A stretch of DNA of 64,000 nt from Augochlora pura (GCF_028453695.1 NC_135779.1:868001-932000); one strand, 5' to 3'; shown: positions 1-13,129, numbered from the stretch's first letter. Made by a program: numbers and translations. The notes: generated from the letters alone by a model not told the origin.

Positions 1-865
1 AGGTCGATCGACACCCGAATTAACGAGAGGCTCGAACAAGAATTTGAATACGCTTGATTCGAGGCGGGATTTCATCCGATTTCAGCTGAAACCGACTCGA
101 ATTTATTTTAAGTTTGAATACGAACGAAATTGGCACCGAGGATGAGTCAAATTCGTAATAAACTAAAAGCAGCCTGAATTTGGGTTTGAAGGAGCTCGAA
201 TGCAGATCTGATTTCAGTAGATAACTCGAGTTTAGATCGGACACGGTTTCGCGCGAATTTTAACAGATCAAAATCGGTGTAAATTCTATTTCGGCTTTAA
301 TTCGATTCACAAGGTAAATTAAAATTCAATTTCTGCCCAATGGGAAGACGGAGTCGAGTGAGAAGATGATCCTACCCAGAAAAGAAGCGCGCGATCGTGA
401 TCGCGGCGAAAGTCGGCCGCTTTACATTAATCTCCGGCGACGTTTAAATCGGATTGGACCGCGCGAGCCGGCCGCCGAGCTGCAACTCGATCAAAACTGA
501 AGCCAAATTTGGGGCCGAACCTGGCAGATAACATTTAATAAACGCGAGGCCGGAGTTTCGAACGGAAATTGAATGTCGCGATAAATATGAAATTAGATTT
601 GGAAGCGTCGCGAGAAGGCTGCCAGTCGGCGAAAACGCGGAGCGAGACCCGAGGCGCACGGAATTGCCGGCGCCCGCTCGCTCGCTCGCTCGGTCGCGCG
701 CGGTGCCATAGTAAATTCGGCGCGAGCCGGTCTGCGCGTGCATCGCTTAGATAAGGCGTCGCGACGCCCCCGACACGCGTAAGTCATGCCGCTCGAATTA
801 ATATCGCGCGGCCCGTTTAATTAAACGCTGATTAAGCTGAACAGGCCCGCGATAACGTACGTCGC

Positions 866-908
<43 letters not shown>
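866..908. repeat. (CT)n microsatellite
   Basis: About 43 bases of near-pure CT dinucleotide, interrupted once by TG. It lies in non-coding sequence upstream of the first visible exon. Confidence 0.95.
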
Positions 909-1704
909 CACCCCCGCGTGTTCAACGTTCCGAATGGAATTCGTTCTCCCTCGATTCCGCGCCAGCCCGCCGCGGACACACGATTTTTCGCGGCGTCCAG
1001 CGACGCCCGGTGACGCGACGGAAACCGGGCAACATCATTTAATTAAGCGAGAATCGCGAGCCGACGCGTTGATGACTCCCGCCGCACTTTTAATCTCTTA
1101 GCGTGCCGCCTTTTCTAATCCCGCTAATGAAACTTGTTTAGATTCCACTTTATCGGTGGCCGGCGCACAGCGAGCTTGCCGCGGGCGGATTGTTTAATCA
1201 AGCGGTTATTAAGGTGTAACTGTCCGACCGGCGGTCTTCCGCTCGTTAACGAGGAGCGAGAGGCTGCTTTCGGTGAAGTATTAACGAAGTTCCCGCGTGA
1301 AGTATGCAGCGAGCACCGATTGTAATTACGCTGGGAAATGCTCCGGGAAATTGCGCGTTCTTTTGTTCCCCGCTCTCGAAAACCGTCTCGGATTCGAGGC
1401 GTTCGAAGAAACTGTTGTTCGTCCGACCGACGTGGTCGTCGCGTACCAAACGCGTTTCTGTACCAGCGCGAGCGACCACGATCCACTTACTACAACTCGC
1501 AAGAAACTCGCCGGGTTCAACGACGAACGGAACGAGCCCCGGCGGAAAGTGGAATTTCTGCTCGCCTTTCTTCTCCGGTCAAACGCGCGCGCGGGTTCGC
1601 GTGTCTCTTCCGAATGAAATGCCGGGCCACGTCCGCGCGCGGCGCCATTGTGCTCCGCGGCCACAAAGCGGAGAGTCGAAAAGCGAACGATTCGAAAGAG
1701 CCGG

Positions 1705-1735
1705 CTCTCTCTCTCTCTCCCTCTCTCTCCCTCTC
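1705..1735. repeat. (CT)n microsatellite, interrupted
   Basis: CT dinucleotide tract with two CC interruptions, in non-coding sequence. It makes overlapping frames appear open and serine/leucine-rich. Confidence 0.9.
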
Positions 1736-4460
1736 ACGCAAGCAATTGTAATTTTCCCGGGCTAATGAATATTCTGGACAGCCGCGTGCGTTCTGCGAAC
1801 GCGCGGAAATCTCGAAAGGGAGTTCAAAAGGCCGCCGAATTTCGAAACAGAGATCTTGCCATTTTTTCACGGCGGAACTCTGCACATGCTGGCAGCGGTT
1901 ACGAATTTTTTTTTCCCACGAAAACCGCGGTCCACTTTGTCGAAACTTTTCTTTGCGTTCAACTACGATGCTTCTAGATTGCTGTAATAATTTTTACCGG
2001 CTCGAATTGTTGTCTAATAGTCGTGGAAAAAAATCATTCCGCGTCGCGCGGATCGAAGACAGAATTGCGGAGAAGTTGAGGATAAAAGAAAAAGGAGGAA
2101 AAATGACGAAGGTGGAAGAACGAGGAGAGGCGAAGAATGGAAAATGGCCGGCGGGAGGGGGGACGGCGGAGGTCGGCTGAAAGTTCGCGGAAACCGCGGG
2201 AAGGGAGCGTGATCGGAGAGAGGAGGAAATTAGTGGAGGAGCGTGCACGCGTCTGCGACGGCCGCCGCCGTGCCGCGCCGCGCCGCTCAGGGTCGTTCTA
2301 CTCGAAATCCGTGGCCTCACTTCCGTTATGGCTGGCAGGGCCAAGGGCGTTGACCCTTTTCGAAGGTCGTCGCACCTTTCTCCGTTCGTGACTCGCATCT
2401 GTGAACCGAGCTTAATCTCCGCTCGCGTCGAGCCCGAGGCGAGGCGAGGCGAGCCGGGACGAGTCGATGGACCCTGCGGCGCGAGCGGGCCCGATAAGAT
2501 AGTGCACGCCTCCGAATCCGCTCGCGATAACAAATTTTCGAACTCGCCGGCTCCCCTCGATATAGCAACCGAATGCCCTTCCGATTCCGCAAACCTACGG
2601 CTCAAATATCCGAACTAACCGGAGAGACGACGCCAGGATACAAAGTACATCGAAGAATGAATTTCTCGAAACCATTATCGACGCCTCGGTGATTATTGCT
2701 CTCTGCCGCTTTTATCGCGGCGCCAGCGTAAACGTGCCCTCGGACCGAATCGTCGATTGCCCTCGAATCCTAATCAGATAACGTGAAATGAAAAATTAAA
2801 TTAAAAGGTCTTTCGTCAAATCAGGAGATTCACACGCGTTCTCTCCCTCAACGATCGTCCAACATTCAATGCGCTCGTCGTCTTCCAGTCTATCTCTATC
2901 TCTCTACTACAATAACATAGAACCCGACACCGCGGTTTCGGATCACTCTGCTCGCTTCTTCTCGAACAAACAGCCTCTGGTCGTTCACCAGTTTTCCACG
3001 TGCCGCCGATCGAAATGCAAAGATCCCCCTTACAGTTTATCGCCGATAAATCGCGTCGGAGCGGCATAAAGATGTAGCACCGTGAGAAACGAGAAAGTTA
3101 CGTCGGCGGAAGGATCCTCGGCATCGTTAAAAAGCGAGTCCTCCCGCAGCAACAAGTAAGGACTCCATCCTTTCTTTCGGGTCCGGGTAATTCGATCGGA
3201 CGGTAATTAGCGTGGCACGGTCGGGGGTAATTTAATCGAGCTAAATTCGTCGCGGCTCGATCGATGGGTGTCACGCGCCTTGCTCTGCTCGCGCGCGCGC
3301 GCGCGCTCACGCACGCACGTGCCCCGGCGCCTGCGCCCGTGTCTGCTCTTTCGGCACGGAACTGCTTCCCATGACTCCCCCACGTGACTCCCCCCCCCCC
3401 ACCCACGCTCGCGTGCATTATAGCGCAACATTGTTATCAACAACGCGGGACAGGCATAAATTTCGCCGGGCGCAAAAAACGCTCGCGGGGAACAAAGCGG
3501 GTAAAGGACGATTTACCTGCGCGGCCACAATTTTCTGGAAAGTTACGAGCTTTTTCCTACCGCGCCCTCCCTCCTCTCCTCTCCCCTGGCTCTGCTCTGC
3601 TGTTGCTCTCCGCTCCTCACCGCTCGCGGTGTCTGCGGCCGAGACACTCGCGCGGCTCCTACCCTCTTCGAGCTCTCGCGTATGATAAAGCGTCTCTATC
3701 TTTCTCCCCCGAGCCAGGATTTTCAAATGAAACGAGAGAGAGAGAGAAAGATTAGTCGGTTTTTTAAAGCTTTGTTCCCCGGGGAGTCGCCATTGTGTTC
3801 GGGGTTGGGCGAGGTGTCTGACCGTGGCTCGCTGTTTCTACTTGCCGCAAATATCGACCTTGTTCTACGCAATTCTTCCAGACGCGCGCCGTTCGATTGT
3901 TCGACGATTTCTCCAGCGCACCTTCGGTTGCTTTCGAGATCGTTCGCGCGGGAATTGTCCAACGAGATTAATCAACTAGCTAGCAATTTATTAATCGAAA
4001 ATTCGTAGCAAGCATTTCCTTGTATCGTTAGTCCGTAAATAATAAACAGTAATAATCGTGGTAAATATTCAGACAGTGCTTTGGAATTATTGTTCTCCAC
4101 AGAAGCGTCGAGAGCCGAAAAATAACCGGGCGACATTTCGATAACGATGAGAAGGGTGTCAGCGGAGAGAAGGGTGTTCGAGAAAAGAAGCTTTGTGTCG
4201 CGGCCGTTGAACCGAGAAAGGTTACGAAACTATAATCAGTTTGCGGAGCTGCAGCCGCGCGCGAGGTATGGCTTATGAGGCAGGAGAAAAATGATGACAG
4301 TCCGGTAGCTAATCGGGTCGAAGTCGTTAGCTTCGTTATCGGACACTGAAACCGATTCATTTGCGGTCGTCGACGACGACGACGACGACGCGGCCAAGCG
4401 GTTCCTGTTGACGCAGCTGTTAGCGTCGAGAATCGAAACCAACCAATTCCGTGTATTTCC

Positions 4461-4488
4461 TCCCTCCCTCTCTCTCTCTCTCTCTCTT
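4461..4488. repeat. (CT)n microsatellite
   Basis: TCCC units followed by about 20 bases of pure CT. Non-coding context. Confidence 0.9.
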
Positions 4489-5353
4489 TGTCAAAGAAAG
4501 AACAAAGTAGCTGCTGTTCGAGGAAGGCTGGCTCTCGGTTTTGAAACTCGATGGTGGGTATCCGCGATGCGCGCAGGGAGCAGCACGATAACATGTTATT
4601 CCGTGGGACGCGGACGCGTCCGATTTAATTTTACATCCGAGCGGGCCGGAATTAAAGCGAACAGAGCTTGAACGGGATTTGATGGGATTCAAGTTTGAAT
4701 GAGCGGCAAACAAGCGGCGGAAAAACCGGGCATTGTCCGCCGCAGGAACGGGTAATGGGCATTGTTCGGTGTTGCGCCGGGGGAGCCCGAGCGATCCTTC
4801 TAAATAGTCGACGCACAGTTTTCAACTTGGCATTAATACCGAATCGACCGGTTTGTGCCGGACACGTGCCGCGTGCGCGCGCTCGCGGACGCGCGGCCGA
4901 TTTATCGGGAGCTCGCGCCGCGCCGCGCCGCGCGCGTTCCTTTCATCGTGCGTGTGCCGCTTTCCATCCTCGGCCTTTGTGCAAACATATTTATAGTAGC
5001 CGCTCGGATATATCTGTGCCGACGCGTCCGTGCCCGTTTATCGCCGATATATTTCGGTACGCTGGGAATTACTTGCGTGTCCCGGCAGTCGTTAGGTCCG
5101 AAACAAATCTATGGGAACGCGTGGTTCCGGCGATCCGCGAGCCGAGCTTCGTATCGCGACTGCTGCGGTTCGCTGAATCGTCGCTATCTTTCAAAATAAT
5201 TAGATTCGTTTATTTTTCAAAGAAATTGTTTAAATTGCAAGTGTTCCGGTTGCCAGTAGACACAATTTAACAGGGTGTAACACGAAAAAGCAATCCGACT
5301 GGCCGGAAAACTGAAAATTACTTGACGCGGAGCGGCGGAGAGGGGTCGTCGAA

Positions 5354-5376
5354 ACGCGAACGCGAACGCGAACGCG
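5354..5376. repeat. Short tandem hexamer (ACGCGA)n
   Basis: Nearly four consecutive copies of the hexamer ACGCGA, running straight into a G-run. A similar pentamer repeat (CGTCG, four copies) lies at about 5601-5621. Confidence 0.85.
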
Positions 5377-6822
5377 GGGGGATGGAAGTCACAAAGGGGG
5401 TTCGTTGGCGGAGGGGCGCGGGACGGCGGACAGATCGCGAACGAGATTGACTGGCGAATGGAAACGAGGGATTGGAATCCGTCGGTTTGCGGTATAACCG
5501 GCTGACAATGAAATCGAACCACCGTAAACGGACTAATTGCAGGCACAATAATTATTCCGCGGACGCGAGGGTCCGGCGAGGGTTGCAGCGCCGCCCGTTG
5601 CCGCGTCGCGTCGCGTCGCGTCTCTACGTTTCACGGATTACAGATCGATCCCGTACGCTTCTGTTATTAACCCCCCTGCCCAACCGAACGCGGCCCTTTC
5701 GCCCTCTCTCCCTCTACCCTCAGGAACCTCCGCCGTGGACGTGTTTACGGATGGACAGATAACCTCGAAATTTATAGTCGCGCGTATCGCCGCAGACTCT
5801 TCGGGGACCGGTGTGCTCGCCGCGGTTAGACATCGATCTCCTCGCCGGATCGAAGGATCGAAATTTGCAAACGGACCCTCGGGACTCGCGGGAATCGGAA
5901 CTCGATCGCCGCCTGGTAGATAGCCCGGGTTTTTCGAGTCGACGTTCTCGCGTGACCGATGAAAGCGTCGCCGAATTTATCGCGCTCTGTCCGCTTCTCC
6001 GAGGGGGCCGGGTTTTGGCAATTTTTCATGATCGAACCGATCGGCTGACTCTTTTAACGACCATGCAGCTGGAAAGTACACCTATCGACGAGGTTGTGAG
6101 AATTTTTTTATCCCGGACTCTTGAGAAATAACCGCGCGACGCAGAATTTTTCTTGGCAGATGACTTGGCGCTTCTGGAAGACGGTCCGCGATTTTGGAAT
6201 TGAAAGTTGACGCTCTGTTCGTTCCTCGAAGAGCAATAGGCGTCGAATCGATGTTCTCGCATTAACAACCACGGTGTACCATTAATATCGCTCTCGGATT
6301 TGTTTGCTTTATAAATACATAGCGAGCGAGGCACAAACCCCCGGCCCGGGGCCTGCACCAATAAATATTTGTCTCGAATTCAGCGACGAAGAACTTCAGT
6401 CTCTTCGCATTAAAATAATTTTCTTCTTGCCGACAAATATTTGTCTTGGATTTACCGTTGCCCCCGGAAGCAATAACTTCGTCCATAAATATTTAGTTCG
6501 ACCGACACTTTTGTCCGGAACGCGGTTCGGCGACCGCTCTCCGCGGCCGCAGCGAGAATTTCGGATATAAATTTCAGCGGTATATAAAGCGCTGTTTATG
6601 CGGCGCGCTATCCTTATGAATACAAACGATACGGAGGTTATTAGACGCTCGTTGCGGTCCCGGCGAAAAGGTCGCGATGCAATTAAGATTTCGGCCGGGC
6701 CGCTGCCGGCAAAAGATGGCGGGGCGTAGACTCGCGATAATTCTTCGAGCAGCGCCGGAGCCGACGCGATCTCGATCGCGGCTGTAATTGCTTCGAATAA
6801 CAATATCTGCGATGATTTACAG

Positions 6823-6952
6823 GGCGGTCACGGATCCGAGGGACGGTAGGAGAGTGGCCTTGAAGAAACTGCCGAACGTATTTCAGAGCCTCGTGAGCAG
6901 CAAGCGGGTCTTCAGGGAGCTGAAGATGCTCTGCTTCTTCAAACACGAGAAC
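6823..6952 (+). CDS. nmo: nemo exon: kinase N-lobe with catalytic lysine
   Basis: This is the first visible coding exon of the Nemo-like kinase gene. The acceptor AG is at 6821-6822 and the U2-type donor GTAAGT starts at 6953. Base 6823 completes a codon begun in the previous exon (TG|G, the Trp of G-V-V-W in the family). Forty-three full residues follow, starting AVTDPRDGRR. Visible landmarks are V-A-L-K-K, with the ATP-binding lysine at residue 14 of the visible protein, and the helix C glutamate in F-R-E-L-K (residue 32). The exon ends K-H-E-N. The family kinase phosphorylates Ser/Thr-Pro sites, acts in the nucleus and cytoplasm, and modulates Wnt/TCF, Notch and other pathways. An in-frame ATG at 6812 just upstream is probably intronic. 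Identity rests on near-complete agreement with insect and vertebrate NLK as remembered. Confidence 0.97.
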
Positions 6953-7440
6953 GTAAGTGCCAGCCGAATTGTCTAATTATCGAACGCTTTACTCTAAGAT
7001 ACTTCATTTCAAAAATACAAATGATCGTTGAAACCGTCTTTGTTAAACCCAAATTCCTCGCCAATTTATCAATATTTCCGCAGTTAAATATTAATTTAAC
7101 GATACCGTCGCGCGCGTCGCGACTCGCTTTGTGCCTTTTTCTATTCGAAAATCCTCCAGCAAGCAAGCCCGCTTGATAATTCAGCGCGGATATCTCCGCC
7201 GGTTGATTTCGGTAATTGCTCGGTTAAGCGAAATCTGGGTGTAATGCGAGTCGCTAATGTAATCAAAACGAATGAATATTGATCACCGGGCTGAAATAAT
7301 ATCTGCGAAATTTATAGGGACAAGCGTTTAATTACAAGCGTTCCGCGAACTGTGGCCGGAACAACCGGTGCCGTTGCGCTAGTTCGGCCCATTGTCTGCG
7401 TCACGAATCGATGGAGAGAACGTTTGATTTTCTGTTGCAG
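6953..7440 (+). other. nemo intron, 488 bp, U2-type
   Basis: GTAAGT donor and TTTTCTGTTGCAG acceptor with a good pyrimidine tract. The intron is AT-richer than its exons. No other feature was seen in it. It interrupts the reading frame between codons (phase 0). Confidence 0.95.
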
Positions 7441-7496
7441 GTGCTCTCGGCCTTGGACATTTTGCAGCCGCCGCACCTAGACTTCTTCCAAGAAAT
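7441..7496 (+). CDS. nmo: nemo microexon (56 bp): N-lobe beta-4/5 region
   Basis: Begins GTG CTC TCG right after the acceptor and encodes VLSALDILQPPHLDFFQE plus the first two bases (AT) of an isoleucine codon, which the next exon completes as ATA. In NLK this segment follows H-E-N and precedes the I-Y-V-I-T-E-L strand near the hinge, as expected. The exon end is fixed by the U12-type donor beginning at 7497 and by the phase of the next exon. Ending at any other nearby GT would break the frame or the protein match. The exon is short and sits immediately upstream of a 25-kb intron. Confidence 0.96.
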
Positions 7497-7505
7497 GTAT
7501 CCTTT
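7497..7505 (+). promoter_or_regulatory. U12-type (minor spliceosome) 5' splice site
   Basis: The intron begins GTATCCTTT, which matches the RTATCCTTT consensus of U12-type donors at every position and is a poor match to the U2 consensus GTRAGT. Its partner branch site is at 32680-32688. If the site is not used, translation reads seven sense codons of intron after the codon that spans the junction and ends at TAA 7522-7524. Confidence 0.92.
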
Positions 7506-9744
7506 TCTCAGTTTTCTTTTTTAAGTGACAAATCGGTAAGCTGATTCTCGTCCAAAAAACCCGATCGCCGCGGTTACATATTATAGCAAAGACAGTACAT
7601 AGGCAATACGCATAGCGTAGACAGTATATAGCAAAAATTGGCGCAGAATTATCCTTCCGCCAGCGCGCAGAACTTTGAACCGAAGCCTACACGGTGGCGA
7701 ATCGATTATCAATTGTTCGACGGTTACCGCGGAACGATGTAATACGATCTTGTGTTCCGGATACCGTCGAACAGGATCATTTTCATTCCCGAATTCGGCG
7801 AACGTTCGACAAACGATCCGGCGGCCGTGCAATGGAAATTCCGGCTGGAAGGGTTAACGGATCGTCGAAGGAATTCTAAGAGGAATATAGAAAGCGCGCG
7901 TGTCTCCGCGGCGGTTCGTAGCCGCGTCGAAGAGTAGAATTCGCCGCGGTAGAAAGTGTTCAACCTGTTGAGCACGTGTGTGGGATCCGATCGCCGCGGC
8001 TCGGAATATTTACGGTTAGATAAATATAGAACCAGCCGGGTGTCGTTATTCTATAAAATGTCTGGTGGTCGTTCCGGAGCGAGAGCCCCCTCGCTCGGCA
8101 TCGTGAGAGATATTTAACCTATCGAGTGACCGGGTCCGTCGCGCCAACTTTCCTGCAACGGCGTTCTATCGGCTCCGCCGCCGGTGTAGACTTTAGATAA
8201 AGAAGCGGAGCGAAATCGATGATAGGAGCCCATTATCTTACGACCTTCCGCATCGCTCCGGGAAAACGTCCGCCTCTATTTTCGAACCGTCGACGGCCAC
8301 AAACACGGGCTCTTCCCCGTCAAATTGATTTTTATTCGCGCACGTAATCGCGGAGAGACGATTACGCGTTGCACGGAATTATTCGGTCGCTTTGCTATTT
8401 TTGTGATGCGAGGAAATAGAAAGAATCGAAAAGCGTTCTAAAAAATCAGGGAAACTATAATGCCATGATTTTTACAACATCCAAAAGCATCGCGTGAAAG
8501 TTTCCAAATTTTCTGCATTTTCAAAGTTAACTCATCGCCGTCCAACTTAAGCTTCGACCTCTTCTCCTGAAGACAATGGGGACTTTTGACGACCAGCGTC
8601 GAGTTTGAAGACCAAGGGCGATAAATCCCGGGAGAGCCGGCGAAATGTCTGACGTCGGCTGCAGATGGTAGCGCCGAAAGGTCGCCTCTCTGTCCCTTCT
8701 CGAAATGAAATTAAGGTCCGAACTTCTATCCGCTCGCGGGGGATCGCCGGACACATGTGCCAACGAACTAACCCAATAAATCTCGAGGCCCGGCCTCGCG
8801 TTACGAACCCCCGCGGCAGATCAATAATGCCGCCGGACGGAAAAACCGGGCCCCAATTTTCACGCCTCTTACACGAACGCTGGTTTCTGCCTTCGACTCC
8901 TGTTTCGAGGATTTTAGTTTCCGCTTCGAATTTCCTTGAATTTTTAATGCTCATCGCGTAATCGATTGTTAGATTTTTAAGCAAGCGATTTTTCGCGGAG
9001 CTACTTCGTTGAGTTTAAAGCGCCGATTTTTTGGAAGAACATTTCCACGTGGTCGATTCATCAAACTATTCCGTTCGCCAGAGCATGACCCCATGTTCGT
9101 GACCTCCGCGGTTTCGTAACGCGCGCGCATAGAAAGCTCCCATGGTGACGCGGCGGATCATTCGACGAACAAACGGCGATCCATGTAACCCGAACTAAGC
9201 GATCTCCGCACGTAACCGGCGCGGCGCGGCTTGGGCGACGGTTTACGTAAGATCGCCGGGCATCGGCGAGAGGAAGCCTCTCCTTTCTCGGCCTCCCGGA
9301 ACGCGGACATTCGGCGGACACGTGAGAGATTTCGATGGGAAGGGTCCTCGCGGCATCGACGCGGATTCATTAGCTAGATCCCTCGAGAGAGATCCGTGGC
9401 TCGCGCGGAGGAGGATCGTCTCCTTTTTCGGGCCTGTTCTCGGATCTTTATGCGTCTCCCGGCGATTTCGCTACGGATTTCGGGGACGAGGGCCGCGTGA
9501 CTCAGAGATCGTTACGTTTAAGATAGGTCGCGTACTCGTTGCTCTCTTCTTTTGGCATTTTCGAGTTGCCTTCTCATCGTTTTATGCCACAGCTTTGCTT
9601 TTACAGTTGCTGCAGAAAGTATTGTGCAGTAAAGACGCGTGGTGGTTAATTACGATTCGATCAATTAATTTTCTCTCGACCACCTTTCATCGATCTACTT
9701 TTCCAAGATATTTCTATCGTTAATTCGATAAAATTCAAGTCATA

Positions 9745-9853
9745 AAAAATTATAACATATAAAATCCTCCAGGTTGTATAAAATGGAAACAATGTAAGTC
9801 TGTAGAAATATTTTGGATCACCAGTTAAAATGGCTCCGACAGCAAAGGGCTAA
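9745..9853 (-). mobile_element. Truncated TTAA-type MITE, same family as 29831-30012
   Basis: Read on the minus strand from 9853, this begins TTAGCCCTTTGCTGTCGGAGCC. It aligns for about 100 bases with the 5' half of the element at 29831, with shared blocks such as GCCATTT-AAC, ATCCAAA-TATTT and TCCATTTTA-A-AAC-TGG. Only one end is recognisable, and its TTAA has mutated to TTAG on that strand. The other end is lost. Confidence 0.75.
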
Positions 9854-10840
9854 TAAAGGATTATTAATTAAAGCGTGATTAGCGTCGACGGTGTTTTTCG
9901 AAGGAACCGAAAAGCAAGAGAAGAGCAGCGCGCGAATCACGCGCAAACGATTCCGATTGCGAAAGGTCGCGGCAGACTAGACGGCAGCAGCTCCGCGCAA
10001 ACAATTGCACGATCTGCATACAAACGAATCGGTGTCTCTGTCTGGCGTTTCAAAGGTCTGGGCGAAGAAATTTACGAGCGCCCAAGGACCGAAACGTTGA
10101 AAATAACTTCCGAAGCAACCTTGACTGCTAATCAGCCGGGTGTGATAAGAGATTCAGTCTTGTGCACCGCGCGGTGCGCGTGTTACGTAAGCCATTGTTC
10201 CGTCGCGTAGCAGGCGGCTGCATCTGACGCACGGAATGCTCTACCTCTTTGCTGCCTTAAAAAACGTTGTCGCTATTATTTGACGCGAGAAGAGCCTTTG
10301 CATAATTCTTCTACGTTCGCGGTCAGAGTTCTGTTTACGAATTAGCCACTTTGAGAGCGTTTCAGGATTTGTCGAGCGTTTTAACGCGACGGTAAAAGTT
10401 CGATTATCTCAGCTAAATAGAGTGACGATAAATACGCGGATAATAGAATAAATAAAGAATAGATCTGTAAAATAGAATATTGGTCTTTGCAATGAATCTC
10501 CTTCGATTAGGCAGATACCGGAGTACCGGCTAATCGAAGTTCGTGCTCGCGAATCTGGAAGAAACGGGATTGCTCGACGGAACAATAGACAATGCAGCAA
10601 ACAACGATCGCTGTTAATCTTGCTATCGGTCCGAAGTTCGCTCGCATATTTCTGTCCGCGAATGCACAAAGTTCAGAGTCCACGTACACGATCGTGTTCT
10701 AAATTAAAACGAAAGTTCTGGTCTCGTCGCGCGTATAGTCGCAGGCAGGCGTGCATCTTTAATTGGGCCGCTCGAACGTCAGTCGCGGAATTAATGCAAA
10801 GTTCAACGTGTATTTAAAGCGTGTCCGCGCGGGCTGTTTC

Positions 10841-10870
10841 GCGGGGGGGGAGGGGGGGGGGGGGGAGGGC
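10841..10870 (+). repeat. Poly-G tract (30 bp)
   Basis: Thirty bases of almost pure guanine, broken by two single As after an initial GC, giving G-runs of about 8, 14 and 3. It is the longest homopolymer-like G tract in the window. Confidence 0.95.
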
Positions 10871-11030
10871 CATTGAATATTTGATCGGACGGTAAAAATG
10901 GTCCGCGCGCTAATTTTTCTCGAAAAACCGCGGGAGAATCCGTGTCGCGGAACGGTGATTGGCCGATCCGTCACGGACGGACGCAGGCGCCTCGCGGCCG
11001 AATGATCCGATCGATCGATCAACGAGAAAC

Positions 11031-11054
11031 CGATAGCCGATAGCCGATAGCCGA
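11031..11054. repeat. Tandem heptamer (CGATAGC)x3
   Basis: Three perfect consecutive copies of CGATAGC followed by CGAG. It is a small satellite in the large intron. Confidence 0.9.
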
Positions 11055-13129
11055 GATCCTCCTTAAGCGAACGGGACCCGCGTCGGCCGGCTATACCAGA
11101 GTTAATCTCGGCGGAGGCAGCTCGATAAATCACCTACTCGCTCTCTCTCCCTCTCTCCACTCTTTATCGCTTTCTCTCTCGCTCTGTCTTTACAGTCGCC
11201 TCTTCTCTCGCTTCCTTCCGTCCGCCGATCCGTCCGCTCTCCGCTTTGTATTTATCTTCGGGCCGCAGATCTTTATGCTAATATTTGGCCAGCGAGCCGA
11301 ACAATCGGCGAGGCGAACAGAAATTTTGTGGGATTTGGTGGGGGCGTCGTTGGGCCCCGTCTAATTGCCGCCTCGCGAGATTCTATGCGAGCCGGGATAG
11401 CAAGCCGAGAGACGTTCGTCCGCTTTTAATGTACTTGCAAAACATAGTCCCGAACGATGGAATTACGGAATATACTTACAAGCGAGCGAGCAGCGTTGAT
11501 AAACTGCATTTACATAATGCGCTGTGTTAAGATTCGCGTTCGGAAATTTTATTGATTTGTTATTCGATTCGTATCTCCAATAACTATCTTAGAGTCGTCG
11601 ATGCGCGTCCTCTTGGCCGCGAGACGCTGACAAAACGTCTCGGAAATTTGATCAAAAAGATGAATGCGAGAAGACTCGGATTTCAGCGCACGTTTCCTAA
11701 GCGAACGGATTTCTAAGCGAAGAAATACGCGCTCGTGACAACCGGCTCTCGCGCGAAACAATGACGAGTGGATTATTTTCGTGGTCTGCGGACACGGTGT
11801 ATTCGCGAGCGCAATTTCTTTCAATTTTCTTGCCGGCGACTGCATTCGTTCTCGCAGACCGCTACATAGATCATCGTTAGCGGCGTGCGACTATTAGCCT
11901 GGTCGCTATTCGCCGGGTCTGTTGCTCTTCTCCTCTTTCCGTCGGTCCTTCCGTCTCGTCCTCGTCCTCGTCCTCGTCATCCTTCTCGTCGTCGGCCCGA
12001 GGATTACGTCGCGCGCACTGCACAGCTCGCACACGAGTCTGTCCGTCGGTGCATGGCACCGTTGCGATCCTGATGAGACACGACGCGATAGCTCGATTTA
12101 CTGCTATCAGTTTCTTGGTTGTCCGGGCCACCTGTTTCACGGTGCGCGCACCTGATCGATTCCGGGCCGAGTTACCTTTTTAGCAGATGCCCCGTCGCTC
12201 GTCGAGCCGTTTCACCGAGACGAGGACGATTGAATTTCGCCCTCTCGCCACTCTCTCTACTGAACCCTCTTCGATCGACGCAGCGCGCAGTTCTCCGTCC
12301 TAGATCTTCAATTTTACAAATCGCGATTTTCTCGTCCGATTTTTCTCGATCGCGACGCGATCCAAATTTGCCTAAACGAACACCGCTCGTATCCATTCCG
12401 CTTATTCTCGCGGTTTTGTTGATCCAGGTGTGCTCGGTTAATTGGCCGATCGACGTCAGAAGTGTCTGGACTCGAGTGGAATTTAATCGTCGCAGATTAC
12501 AAGCTGCAAGCGGAAACGTTTCGGCGATCGTTCGGTTCCCGATGTTCGCGCGTCATCGATCGAGAACGATAAAGTCGAGCAAATCGATCGCGATCGGCGT
12601 AAAATCCGGCGGCCATTAGTCGCACCGGTGCGCTCCCGGGGTGGTGCGCGCGTACACCGGTTTCCAGCCAGGTCGATTCTAATTCCATCTCCATGGAAAA
12701 TTCGCCGGCGCCGCCCGGCGCGACGCCATTCAGGAAACTTCGGGCCGGGAAGTTGAACTCCGCTGAAAGCGGCTGCCTAATTTCTAATTAAACAGCCCGA
12801 CTAACCGCGCCGTCTCGCAGACGATACGCTAAAGAGATTAGCCGGCTGATATGGCGGCCCGAGCGGCTCCTATTAAATCCTTCGTTGCCAGCCGAGCGAA
12901 AGAATCTGCCGCTGATTTCCGATTCTATCAACGCCTCCTCTCACTCTCTCTCACTCTTTCTTTCTCCTTCTGTTTATCTGCTGTCCTCGAATTGTAACTC
13001 TTCTACAAATCTGTCCCATGGTATGCAACGATCACGGTTATCAAATATTACTACCGAAACTTCACATAATGCATACGGTGTACCGCTCGCATGTTTAAAC
13101 TATAGTGTATACGCCGGCTGCCAGCGCGT

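Larger units (their letters stand above)
1..6822 (+). other. 5' flank or upstream intron of nemo, no exon recognised
   Basis: This stretch ends in the splice acceptor of the first visible nemo exon (TTTACAG). That exon starts with the last base of a split codon, so at least one more coding exon lies upstream. I looked here for the expected preceding exon, which should encode the glycine-rich loop (G-x-G-x-x-G-V-V-W) followed by a donor, and did not find it. The sequence is GC- and CpG-rich with (CT)n tracts and small tandem repeats. Open frames on both strands (for example 4028-4594 minus and 4695-5270 plus) are arginine/serine-rich, match no family I know, and look like chance frames. It is most likely intronic. 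A promoter cannot be excluded but no convincing core promoter was identified. Confidence 0.6.

Noticed and set aside
6788..6976. In-frame ATGs (6788, 6812) just upstream of the first visible nemo exon, suggesting a shorter start
   Set aside because: The bases before 6823 form a good acceptor (TTTACAG) and the protein match begins exactly there. A start here would remove the glycine-rich loop.
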